DNA of 64,000 nt, taken from NCBI GenBank assembly GCA_032209605.1, contig JASFXZ010000001.1, forward strand, positions 1,116,001 to 1,180,000, written 5' to 3'. A program made the position numbers and the translations under genes. The DNA is from Mactromeris polynyma (taxonomy: Eukaryota; Mollusca; Bivalvia; Venerida; Mactridae). Under the pieces are notes generated by a model. The model saw only the letters and a program-made list of their open reading frames with translations. It made no database searches and was not told where the DNA came from. Each line of letters opens with the position of its first letter. Within the stretch, counting starts at the first letter, position 1. This document shows, piece by piece, positions 11,366 through 22,380 of the stretch.

Positions 11366-12757
11366 GGCATTAATTCCACATTGCGTTGCTTTGAATTCAA
11401 AATCTCCAGTCAGTTAACGTAATTTAGCCACATACTTTGATACATGTTCTCAATATTTTCGTATGCGACTGTTTAAGGCATGCCTATATATATATACTAT
11501 ACGTACTATTAACGACGGTTTTGGATGGTGGTTATTCTGAACTGGAAGCGTTTTCAATTCGTTCAACTGTCCATACAGTCGGCCATATAAATATTGCCTT
11601 TTACTCGTCACTAATATGTAATAAATTTATGATTTTGTAAGCTAATTCATTCGATCACACCCAACATCTGAGTACAACATTTATTCAACAACAATACAGC
11701 ATCTTATAGTTTGATTCTACATTACTTTATCATTTTTAGAAGCATGTATGGTTGTATACAATTGTATCCCATCATCTGGGCCTACGCGTTCAATGCAGAT
11801 TTGTAATGAAACTGTTTTACGACAGTAGAATCTGAATGAATATATCTATTTACAAACACAAACATTTGATCTGAATAATATTCGCATGACTTATTAATTA
11901 TGCAACCTGGTGTCGTGACATTTTAATAATTAGTATCAAAGGGAAACAACTGTTACAAAAAAATAACAACACGTATTTTGAATTAGTTTCCTTGTATAAA
12001 ACCATGCTCTTGCTTAATATCGGTGATGACAAAGATGTAAAAGTAAAAAGGTGCTTTCACTTTCTTTAATTTTCATGATAAAATTGAAATTATTTGCCAT
12101 GAAAATATCCGAAGAATATTACAAATATACGAATGCAATGGATGACAACGCTTCTTGTCACCATTCGCCGAAGATCAATATTGTCTTGGGAGCAGTTATT
12201 TATCAAATAATATCGTCAGGTATTATGACATATTATTCGATAGCCCTCAAATTTAGTTCCACCGAATATAATTTAAAAGTATTATTTTAATATTATTGAT
12301 TATTTAGTTATTCGTTATTTCCATGATAATGGGGAAAATGTAAAAAATATTCGTTTTAAAGTTACGGACGAAATAACTTCTCCCTATGGATACTCGTTTC
12401 CGTGTTGTCCACAACATTTAATTTTGTTTGTTTTTTTAAGTGGTCACACCTTGACGTTCCCTTTCGATGTAATTAAGTGCGGTGTTATCAATTCTCTATT
12501 GGCATTATTCTTACATGGAATTTAGGTAAGATTACCTTCAATACATCAATTTTGAATCATCATTTTCATAAAACAACATTCAAATTTTTCAACCTGTAGC
12601 TGTGAGTCACTGTCAGAGTGTGTACGTAAAATTTATCAACGTATGTTGACCTAGTGCGTTAGACTGTTCTCATGTAAACTAGCTGCAGTATTTTTATCGG
12701 TGTAACGTTTTCACATAACAACAATAAACCTTATTCCTACACATATAACTCCAAGCT
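11366..12757. other. Gene-free stretch
   Basis: AT-rich sequence with no recognised exon, RNA gene or clear terminal repeat. It may include the left remainder of the Ty3/Gypsy element, but nothing in it could be matched to a long terminal repeat. Confidence 0.35.
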
Positions 12758-13258
12758 CATACCTGTCAAGGCTCAAATGAACCTTGGAGTTAGAGTGAGA
12801 AAATATTCTAGGGGGTTTCGGGGGCATGCCCCCCCCCCCCCCCCGAAACATATTTGATTCCTAGATCGTCTGTGGTGTGTTCTTGGGTGTTTTCTACAAC
12901 AGTTTCAGTCAATTATTTTACCAAAATTTTCATTAAAATTGTATGATTTTTTTCAAATTTTGGTGTAATCAATTTACAGTAATTCAGCTACAGCCGACGC
13001 CATGATGTTTACATTGACACCGGGTAACGATTATTATGTGTTAGTATACTATATACTAACACCGGTTGGGTTGGCTAACATTAGGTCAGACACAACTAAT
13101 ACATGAACCAATGTTTTTACAGATTTATTCATAAAACCATAGTATTTATTTTCGTGAATTTTGTTGTAATTGAAATGCAAGAGAAATTACATAGTCACCG
13201 TGATTTCATTGCCAAAATCGTGAGACTCACGGCGAAACCGTGAGACTTGACAGGTATG
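12758..13258. mobile_element. Miniature inverted-repeat element, about 500 bp (CATACCTGTCAAG ends)
   Basis: The left end CATACCTGTCAAGGCTC and the right end GAGACTTGACAGGTATG are inverted repeats. Both flanks carry CAAGC, a possible target duplication. The interior has a GGGGGCATGCCCC motif running into a C-homopolymer at about 12829-12844 and an 11-bp-stem palindrome at 13038-13062 (GTGTTAGTATA...TATACTAACAC). No coding capacity. Confidence 0.6.
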
Positions 13259-13605
13259 CAAGCATTTGTATTCTTCACGTTTTACCTTCATTTTTGATGA
13301 TATTTTACATTTTCTGTCAAATGCGGAGTTGTATGCGATATAGTCATTTTCCCGTAGCACTTTATATATAGGGGCCGATTGAAATTTGGTCGGGATGATT
13401 TTATGCATGTATAAATATTAAAATCAAATATTTCACCAATAAAACTTACGACACATTAATAAATAATCAGTTATAAATGGTACAGTTGCAGCAAAAACTA
13501 TGAATGAAACACTCGCCTTGATAATGCAAATTGAGTTTAAATCCGATGGGTCACATGTTGGAAATCAACTGGATTTCACACCTGTTTGTTTAATAAGCCT
13601 AGAGT

Positions 13606-14553
13606 CAGTGTAACCGATTTCGCACAGGACGCGGTTTCGCACACCTACTTGTTACTCACGTTATCTCAATGATTCCCAATAAAAACAATGATTTTTTTGT
13701 TACTTTTTTGAAAGCTGACTGGGAGCGGATTCTTTTCATGCATCATGCATGAAAAGAATCCGCATGCAACGCATTAACTTGATTAAGGGAAGCTGACAAC
13801 CACAAAAACAAAACAAATATTGGTCAGTCAGTAGGTAAGCAGGTAAATGCCCATTTGTGTGTTATCTGATAGAATTACATGAAAATAGAACAGAACTGAA
13901 GAAAAAAGTATCAAAAAGTATAAATTCTTCATAAAATTATGGAAACATTCTATCATTTTCTGTAAATGAAATAGTTTTATTCTCCCAACTCAGAAAGTAG
14001 TTATGTCAATTTAAACACGATTCATCTCTCTTTTCTTGTTCAAATATTTAACCGAGTTAATTATAGCAGAAATCTACTTTTTTATGACACAAACCGATGT
14101 TGCAAATCAAATGTTCAAAATAAAATATTAGCTAGAACGTTACTATCAAGATGTTATACATGTGTTCTTTAAAAAATGTAAAAATACAAAATTGCTGTGA
14201 TGGTACACGTTTCATTTACATGTGCGCAAGTGATTGTATGGTATAATTTGGCATTCAAGTGTTAATTTGCTTGTACCTTGAACATTTTTTTATTAAAACA
14301 TCACAAATTTAGAACAGTTAACAGTTTTTCATCCGAAATCATGGTGTGCGAAACCGGGTACCCGATACAAAGAATATGTTTGTATTCCAGCGCACCCTCC
14401 TCCATGATGTCAGAAATTATTACTGTTATGAAACATTTGTTTAAAGATACAGAGTTTTTTCTTTAATTTGATATAAATGCTGTCATTGAATTTTTATGTT
14501 TTAATTGTTAATATACTTGAATATTGCAAATATGCGCGAAATCGGGTACACTG
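13606..14553. mobile_element. Inverted-repeat DNA element, 948 bp (CAGTGTAACCGATTTCGC ends)
   Basis: The left end CAGTGTAACCGATTTCGC matches the inverted right end GCGAAATCGGGTACACTG with one mismatch. A subterminal GCGGTTTCGCACACC at about 13630 is mirrored by GGTGTGCGAAACCGG at 14342. CTAG occurs just outside both ends. The CAGTG start would suit a hAT-like non-autonomous element, but an 8-bp duplication is not clear. Confidence 0.65.
13726..13764. repeat. Perfect 18-bp-stem hairpin
   Basis: GCGGATTCTTTTCATGCA is followed by TCA and then its exact reverse complement. It sits inside the 13606-14553 element, 120 bp from its left end. Confidence 0.9.
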
Positions 14554-15564
14554 ACTAGTTCTGGCTTTCATGACATTAGTCCAAAAATATTTAGGGTAAG
14601 ATGTTTAATGCTTGTCGTTCCACTTTTTGAATTTCTTATTTCGTATTTTCCTTTCATAATTGTCGAGCACAGTAGGCCTAGAAAATTAATCTTAAATAAA
14701 AATTCAAATCAACATTGCCCTGATAAGAGATCAAACTTCAAAGTCCGTATTCTGATATAAATTTATCAGAAAATCATGTAAATCAGTACTATGCAGATTT
14801 GTTCGCTATATCGTGTGAACGCATTGGGTGTGTCGATGGTACGAATCTGATGGAATATATTGTACGAAAATTATGTAGCTTGCTGTCCTACACATGTGAA
14901 CAATTTCAACACTGTACAACATAAATATCAGAAGTGTATCGAGTGAAACAAGGTGTTATCTAACCAGAATTGCAAGTAAATCCGATTTGCTATGTTAACA
15001 ATTTATAGAAATGCTGATTTTTAACTGTTTGTCTGGTATTGTTTCTTGTTCAATTTTCTAAATCAATTCAAATTTCAATATACCTTTTGTAAAGTTTATG
15101 GTCGAAATTTTCCAAAAATGTACAGTTTAATATATATTTGATGTAACCACAATCACAAATATAGAATCAAGTGTTACACCTGACCATGTATAGGGAATTT
15201 TCCGTATAATTTTTATGAAGTTTCTAAAATTTTAATGAACAGTCAGTTATATTAACTCGTCAAAAATTGATGGAAATGAAACTATTAATCAATTTATTAA
15301 ATAACAAGTTAATGTTGAAGCTGTACATTTTACAAAAGTTACTGTTTTTAAACTGAATTTTTAAATTGGGATGTGCTATTTCTTTCCCTAAACTTGTTGG
15401 AAGCACAATTATAAAAACGATAATTCATTCTTTACAGGACCAATGTGGGTTATTGTTACTCAACTACAATAATTGTAAACCTATGCATGTGTAAGAGATT
15501 ATGTTAGATTAACTAACTGGTTGAAGGTTATCAGTTGCGAATTTCAATTTTTATAATCAATGAC
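14554..15564. other. Gene-free stretch
   Basis: AT-rich, no exon-like frame, no repeat recognised. Confidence 0.35.
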
Positions 15565-15578
15565 TGTGCTCAGAAAAA

Positions 15579-15847
15579 CCCGCGGCCATGGTCCAGTGGT
15601 TAGTGTGCTGGACTTGGAACCCGGTGATCCGGGTTCGATTCCCGGTCGCAGCAGGTCATACCCTTCCATGAAATTTTGACTAAAAATGTTGATTTTCCTC
15701 CACATGTGGAGAAGTTGCCGGCTCCTTGTGGAAGAGTAAGTTAGTACTGGTTAGAATTCAGTCCAGGAAAAACTGGTAAGGTGAACCGGCCGCCGTATAT
15801 AACTGAAATATTGTTGAGAAACGGCGTTAAACCCGATGAAACAAACA
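15579..15847 (+). mobile_element. Full-length tRNA-derived SINE with 14-bp target duplication
   Basis: The tRNA-like head is at 15582-15653, with an A box (TGGTCCAGTGG) and a B box (GGTTCGATTCC). The body and the tail AACGGCGTTAAACCCGATGA follow, ending ACAAAC. The perfect 14-bp direct repeat TGTGCTCAGAAAAA flanks it at 15565-15578 and 15848-15861, the mark of LINE-driven target-primed insertion. The body resembles the molluscan SINE families whose tail is shared with a LINE; the exact family name is not asserted. Confidence 0.95.
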
Positions 15848-16377
15848 TGTGCTCAGAAAAAAGGTAAAAACATATGATCATTGATGAAACTTGCCAATTC
15901 TAGTGTGCTTTAAAATGCTAATATAGCTGTATTTTACAGGGTTTCCTTTAGGATTTGAAAGAAAGAAGGAGTCCTTCGATGTAATTGAAAAAAAATGAAA
16001 ATAAGACGATTGGCAATATTGCAATACTTGTAGATGTTGATATAGGTAATACACATTCATGTACATCAATAACTGATAAAGGAAACTGTAGTTTGTGGTA
16101 CTCTGACACACACACTAAATCAGCCCAAAATCAAATACTTGATACTCTTCTGTGCAGGAGTCAATGTTTCAAATACCCCATTCTGAACAGGTGAACAAAG
16201 AAACAATCTTCTAGATCTAATAAGAGGGACATAATGACTCAACCAAGTACCTTAAAAACTTTGTGCTCAGCTACATTTCTATGATAAAGTCAAACATCTT
16301 ACCAGGCAGTGATTTTTGTTGGTTAATTTTACTGCCAAATATAGACTGTTTCCCCTTACTAAAGAGTGTCAATTTTC

Positions 16378-17916
16378 CTGTTTCAGAAATTTCGCCTTGA
16401 AATATTCTCTTAATGAACACAAGCCATGTGGCAGATTTACCTAAAACACTAAATTACATGTACAGTATATCATCAGGTTTTATGTGATAGAAATCCAATG
16501 TTTTACTTATTAACACGAATCAATGGCTTCATTGTTTATTATTCAAATAGAAATTTTCAACCAGACTGAATTCTGTAATCTAGATTCTATGTACATATGA
16601 AGACAAATAGAACCAATGTAGCTTTTATCATGGTATTAACCACATTCCCTCAATGAATCACAATAACATTTACATGAGCATTTTTGCAAAATAACCATAT
16701 TTTCCTGGTTGAACCATACTACTATAATCATATTTGCTGCCCCCCAATGAACCTGCCAAAGGCTTTCTGTGTGAAACAAACTAAAGTGTTTGAATTGCCA
16801 TATCATCAAAAGATTTTGGCTGCCGGTAACACAAACAAACAACTTATTATGAATGGCAGGCTGTTGCAAATTTTTGAAATTGCTTTTTTTCTTCTTAATA
16901 TAATAATTATGGCCTTCTCTTTCAACGTTTTAAACCTAAACGGGGACAAATACTATGTATCAATGCCCTACAGTATTGTACATTAACATAGAAAGTTAGG
17001 CCGAATAAATAGACTTGTTTCTGTTGACCATACCTTCATTTTTAATTCCAACCTAGCTTCCCATAATATGTGTAGCCTGTTACTATAGATAATTCCCTGA
17101 AAACTGGAAAATTGAGGTAGTTCTTTATATTTTTAAAAATTTAAGCCTTGTGATAGGTTTTTTTGGTAGAAATTCTCCAAAAAATTGATGAGTTACTGAA
17201 GAGAAAGAACAAGTTACTGTCAGATAACAAAGTGAAGAGACTGGGTCACTGTCAAATAACAAAGTGAAGAGACTGAGTCACTGTCAGATAACAAAGTGAA
17301 GAGACTGGGTCACTGTCAGATAACAAAGTGAAGAGACTGGGTCACTGTCAGATAACAAAGTGAAGAGACTGGGTCACTGTCAGATAACAAAGTGAAGAGA
17401 CTGGGTCACTGTCAGATAACAAAGTGAAGAGACTGGGTCACTGTCAGATAACAAAGTGAAGAGACTGGGTCACTGTCAGATAACAAAGTGAAGAGATTGG
17501 GTCACAGTCAGATAACAAAGTGAAGAGACTGGGTCACTGTCAGATAACCAAGTGAAGAGACTGGGTCACTGTCAGATAACAAAGTGAAGAGACTGGGTCA
17601 CTGTCAAATAACCAAGTGAAGAGACTGAGTCACTGTCAAATAACAAAGTGAAGAGACTGGGTCACTGTCAAATAACAAAGTGAAGAGACTGGGTCACTGT
17701 CAGATAACAAAGTGAAGAGACTGGGTCACTGTCAGATAACAAAGTGAAGAGACTGGGTCACTGTCAAATAACAAAGTGAAGAGACTGGGTCACTGTCAGA
17801 TAACAAAGTGAAGAGACTGGGTCACTGTGTAAAGTACCCAATGGTTCTAATGTGCACATTTAGGGCCATATAAATTATGTGTTTATACAAACAAGTTATT
17901 GTTCTTCAGGGCTTGG
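16378..17916 (+). repeat. Inverted large repeat, left copy (part 1)
   Basis: Matches the reverse complement of 26380-27527 along its whole length, from TTTCAGAAATTTCGCCTTGA at 16384 through the 32-bp minisatellite to TTTAGGGCCATATAAA. The match resumes at 22222-22380 beyond an inserted transposon. Sequence outside 16378 and 27527 is unrelated, so those are the element's true edges. The design (unique flank, tandem core, unique flank) is like non-autonomous repeats with minisatellite cores known in bivalves. No coding capacity. Confidence 0.85.
17219..17826 (+). repeat. 32-bp minisatellite, 19 copies
   Basis: The unit contains GTCAGATAACAAAGTGAAGA followed by GACTGGGTCACT. Nineteen head-to-tail units fill 608 bp exactly, with very few substitutions (CAAATAAC, AACCAAG and GATTGGG variants). 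It is the core of the inverted repeat whose other copy (26369-26688) has ten units. Confidence 0.95.
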
Positions 17917-17978
17917 TATCCCCTGCGAAACATTCTAGAATAACTCTAGAATTATTCAAGAATAATTCTAGAATGTAT

Positions 17979-17996
17979 TTCTAGAATATTCTAGAA
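17979..17996. promoter_or_regulatory. Perfect four-unit heat-shock-element array
   Basis: TTCTAGAATATTCTAGAA has TTC, GAA, TTC and GAA each spaced exactly 5 bp, the consensus for heat shock factor trimers. Part of the left subterminal region of the 4.3-kb transposon. Binding is inferred from the motif only. Confidence 0.55.
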
Positions 17997-18142
17997 ACGT
18001 TAAATGGCCGCTTCTTGAAGAATTGTTCAAGAATTATTCAGGAATTGTGGAATTATTCTAGAATCAAAATTCTGGAATATTTCTAGAATCAAAGTTCTTG
18101 AATAAACCCTGTGAAACATTCTAGAATAACTCTAGAATGTAT

Positions 18143-18160
18143 TTCTAGAATATTCTAGAA
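18143..18160. promoter_or_regulatory. Second perfect four-unit heat-shock-element array
   Basis: Same 18 bases as at 17979-17996, carried by the second copy of the internal tandem duplication in the transposon's left end. Confidence 0.55.
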
Positions 18161-20699
18161 ACGTTAAATGGCCGCTTCTTGAAGAATTGTTCAAGAATTA
18201 TCCAGGAATTGTGGAATTATTCTAGAATCAAAATTCTGGAATAATTCTAGAATCAAAGTTCTTGAATAGTTCATTGAATAATTCTTGAATAACAATTCAA
18301 GAAGCGGCCTGGTGATGATTTAACATTTCTTGAATATTCTAAAAGTAAATTCTAGAATTACTGATTCGGATTCAAGAATTCTGAAGATAAAAATTCAGAC
18401 ATTATTCATAGAAACTGGTCAGACAATATTTAGCTATGTTTAAGACATACATGTTTCTGAGTAAACACTAATGTGTGAATTATTCTATGAATATGGTCTG
18501 AGTCAGTTGTCTGACATTACTCTGGACACTTGAAAACCACATCAAAGTTTAATCACACACACATCCAACTATGTGAGGGCAAATGACTTATGACAGAAAC
18601 ATCAGACTGAGGCTCACAAGCTTCCCCTGTGAAAAAGATTCATGAAGTTTGTGAAATTATTCTGATAGTTTTCCACTGATAGTCCACTGAAAATCCCATT
18701 GGTAATTAATGAATACAATGTACAACTAAAATATACAATATTCATCAAAACTAGTTCATTGACACACCACAATTGAACTGAAATTTCATGTAACATAAAT
18801 GTTTCCTTGGTGATTAGACCATCACCTTATCTTGAACTGATTAAATACATACTTCTAGAATAAATTTATCAGATTTTAATTGAACAGAAGTTCCTGAACT
18901 TTACAAGAACACCAGGTATGAAAGATCGACAAACAAACCCAAGAATAAAGTAAAAATTTGACATATTTATAAGTTAAAGCTTACTCAATTTATCATACAC
19001 ATGTATCAGCAGTTACAAAATAAAACAAATAATACAACAATACATTGATTTCTAACTATTGTTTAAATGTGTTACCTAAAAAATAATTAATTTTACATAG
19101 TATACTTCCATATGATCAGAGCTTTTACAACACCAGCCTCTTTTTATGGCCAATTTGGGGCCGATATTTGGCCCCATTCCTCAAAGAAACAAGCGATGTT
19201 TGTAAAACATTATGCCCCCTCATGGTGTTTTGTCATAGAGGTATGTTTTGTACAATTGCATTTATTTATAAGCAAGTTCAAAGTATGCTGCACAAATATA
19301 CATGCTGCAAATGTTTTGTGGAAATTTCTTACTTTAATAAACAGTATTTAATACTCGTCAAAAGCTTTGTAATTCAAAAGTAGTCATTTCCAGGTTAATT
19401 TAGAAAAGACGCTTAAAAACATTACATGAATTTGTAAATGGATGGTATTTGAATATCAAAAGAAAATTCTCATGTACCTGGGGTTGTGGTATGATTGAAA
19501 AAGAAAAACATTGCAAATGAATAACATGAATCACTTATTCCTTCTGGTATCAAACTATGCAAAAGCTCAGACTTAAATTAATGGAAGGTTTTAAATACAA
19601 TTGACCTTGACCCTGTGACCCCAAAATCATTACGGGCCCTCTGCTTCCAATGATGAATGTGTGGACTATGTTTGAGGATGATAGGTCAACGGGTTTTTGA
19701 GTTATTGATCAGAAACAAAAAGGTTATTGACCGACATGTGCAAAGCAATATGCCCTCTCTTCTTCGATGGGTATAAATACCAAATTTGTCGATTTATGAT
19801 GCAAATTCCATACCAAAAGGACCCACCATACTATCCAAAAAACATAAAAATTGGCTGAACACCTAATTAAATATTAATAAAACTTGATTTATATAATTAT
19901 ATTTATATCCATGAACAAAAATACTTGGTACTTAAAATGCAACAATAACAATATTGAACTAATTTTGTAAAAACACACCATCACTGAAAACAGAAATCTT
20001 TAGATAAATTAAAATGTTACATTATTAAACAATAGGATGACAAATTTACACTTAAAATATTTCTAAAATTAAGTACATTCTTCTTAATCTGTCAATTCCA
20101 TCCGCAGTTCCCCTGAACAACATCAAATCCATTGAAGAGAATGTGTGTAAGTAAATCATTGTTAAGGACTTTTGGAAAACTATTGTTCACTTCAACATCA
20201 CCACACTGAATTGTTTGTGCAGAGTCATCAATGGAAAAAGATTCTTCAAGGCTAACACAAAACCTCCAACACTTGAATCAACCAGCAAATTTTAAGAACA
20301 TTTTAATATCGTCACCATGTGAGTAGTACCATTTTCTGAAATATAAAAGATAAGTTTTACTCCATCTTGAGAAGATTAAAAAAAACAAATTTAACAAATC
20401 ACATCTAACTAAACCATGACAAAATCAAAAGCTTAAATAATGCAAGTCAATCACAGTGTGCATAAAATTGCTAGACACATTAATGGGAAAATAATGATGT
20501 CATCACAGTTAGTGTGTAAAACAAAAGACGAGTCAAAATGCGCCCAAAACTTGTTATTATAAACAATTTTTCCTTGTCATCTACTTTTACATGTTTTTTT
20601 ATAATACCAAAAAAGAATCCATCCAAATGCCCCTATTAAACTCACAACTCCGTGAAAAAATGCACGTCTGCAATGTTTACACCTCATGTTTGTGTTAAT

Positions 20700-21240
20700 T
20701 CACAACTTGATGACGTCACATAGAAGGCGGAGTTAGGTTCACAAAATGGCGGCTAGTAATTTTTCGTCGCGTCTGCTTTTTGACTGCTTTTGGTTAAATG
20801 ATTTCTTAATATTGTTGCATCTCTTCACCGAATGATTGAAATGGGATGTGAGTAATCGGCCAGTACATTAATTATAATGTATATCGACAATTCAAGTTCC
20901 GATTCGCTGACAAAGCTTATGCCGGCGCCGATCGGGGTGTCGAGGATATGTAAGGTCTACTTCGGCGAAATAACGGGATGAAATTCACCGCTGCTACCAA
21001 TGTTAAATACGACAGTGTTCAAACTGCATACAGTCACACTTACCTGCACCAATGGTAACTTTTATTTGTTCTGTGGAAGCAGTTATTTGTGTATGATCGT
21101 CAACTTTAGAACAGCTAATCGTCTGACGATGCTCCCGCTTCTTTACACTATCAACATCCGGTAGGTTTATAATAAAGACGAGTAATACCGGTCACGAGCG
21201 AATAGCGGACGGCATGCACTTTATTGACGTTCCACAAACA
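20700..21240. promoter_or_regulatory. Promoter-like, CpG-richer patch inside the 4.3-kb transposon
   Basis: Contains a full CRE-type palindrome TGACGTCA (20711-20718), a YY1-like CAAAATGGCGGC (20743-20754) around an ATG, and GC-rich stretches (GCCGGCGCCGATCGGGG near 20920). A strong donor-like site on the minus strand reads GGTGCAG/GTAAGT, with its exon end at 21044. A weaker one on the plus strand reads GGGAT/GTGAGT at 20848. A minus-strand acceptor-like TTTTATATTTCAG abuts 20335, with a 60-codon open stretch beyond it. This could be a captured host promoter with first exons. No product recognised. Confidence 0.4.
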
Positions 21241-22221
21241 CGTTTTTACGGGGATTTTTTTTTCAAATGGAGATATTATTCGGATCATTCTTGAATTTTA
21301 ATATAAAAATTAGTGCATATGTAGTACGTGTCGGATAACAATAATTATTTAAATACACTCTGAAAAGGTACAAATAACTTGTTTTTATTTTAAAAGTCTG
21401 AATTTTTAAGACTTTCCATTGATGAGAGTTAATTATTTTTTTAAACTCTGAATTGTTCAGATATTTTAATATCTGTCATGTCTAAAGTCTTTAATATTGT
21501 CCATCTGTTCATGCTTGGTCTGGAACACTTAGGTCTTTGGGAACATCATTCAAACTTCAAATATTGCCTGTTCTGAATTATCTCCCTTTATTGAATACCT
21601 AACCTAGTCTTAAAGTATTAAAGAACCTCATAAAATGATAAGAGGACATTAAGGAAAGTGCAGTGCCCTAGAACAGTAGCCATGCCTTGCTATTTTTATA
21701 AATATCTTCCTGGGGGTGGGCAGTTACTTTTAGAATAATTATATTGAGTAAATAAATTTACCCAGTAAGAAATTATTTTTCAACAGGAATTCATATTTTA
21801 GCATCTGAATTATATTATATAGAGGAAGAATAATTATTCAAGAACTTGAACTGGTCTAGAAGTTTATCCATTGAAGAATTCTGATTCTTTAAGGCAATTT
21901 TTATGGACAATATTGTAGAATTTTGTCAGTAGTAGAATAATTATTCAAGAACCTAAACGTGTCCACAGAATTCTGATTCTAGAATTTGAGCAAAGTTCCA
22001 GAATTTTCATTGTTAAGAATCGATATTCTAGAATTGTGTGGGTTCTAGAACTAATGTTCTTGAAGTTTTCAGAATTAGCGTCATTAAGAATTAGTATTCT
22101 AGAATTGCTGGGTTCTAGAACCCGTGTTCTTGAATGTGTAGGGTGATTCTTGAATAATTCATGAAGTTCTAGAATAATTCTAGAACTGAAGAAAATTCTT
22201 GAACATTTTTCGCAGGGGATA

Positions 22222-22380
22222 TTGCCTTTCTTATTACTGATTGATTTATGAAGGTAATTATAATATTTATACCCCACATTTAAAAGACAGTTCTTGTGTG
22301 ATTAAGTTTTATGATGATAGAAAAAAGCTGTAATGAGCTATTAAAGTGCTGATGAGGATTTCTGTGCAATGTAAACATAC
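22222..22380 (+). repeat. Inverted large repeat, left copy (part 2)
   Basis: Continues the left copy after the 4.3-kb insertion: TTTAAAAGACAGTTCTTGTG and GTGCTGATGAGGATTTCTGT match the reverse complement of about 26095-26260. Confidence 0.85.

Larger units (their letters stand above)
17919..22219. mobile_element. 4.3-kb non-autonomous DNA transposon with TTCTAGAA-rich ends
   Basis: The terminal repeats TCCCCTGCGAAA and TTTCGCAGGGGA are perfect over 12 bp, with TA on both sides (17917-17918, 22220-22221). It interrupts a repeat that is continuous in the copy at 26095-27527, which proves insertion. About 460 bp at the left and 380 bp at the right are dense in TTCTAGAA, TTCAAGAA and TTCTTGAA. 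The left end contains an internal tandem duplication of about 185 bp (starting near 17922 and 18107). The interior (18400-21700) has no frame above about 80 codons and no transposase. It carries a promoter-like patch at 20700-21200 and a bivalve-style repeat at 19590-19770. Confidence 0.85.

Noticed and set aside
15582..15653. Functional tRNA gene (also 24600-24668 and 39390-39460)
   Set aside because: The A and B boxes are present, but each is joined to a SINE body and tail and flanked by insertion duplications, so these are SINE heads.
16636..16986. Small overlapping frames on both strands in the left inverted repeat as genes
   Set aside because: They are not preserved as open frames in the right copy and show no domain; they lie within a non-coding repeat.
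17219..17826. CRISPR-like array
   Set aside because: The 32-bp units are contiguous with no unique spacers, and the genome is eukaryotic. It is a minisatellite.
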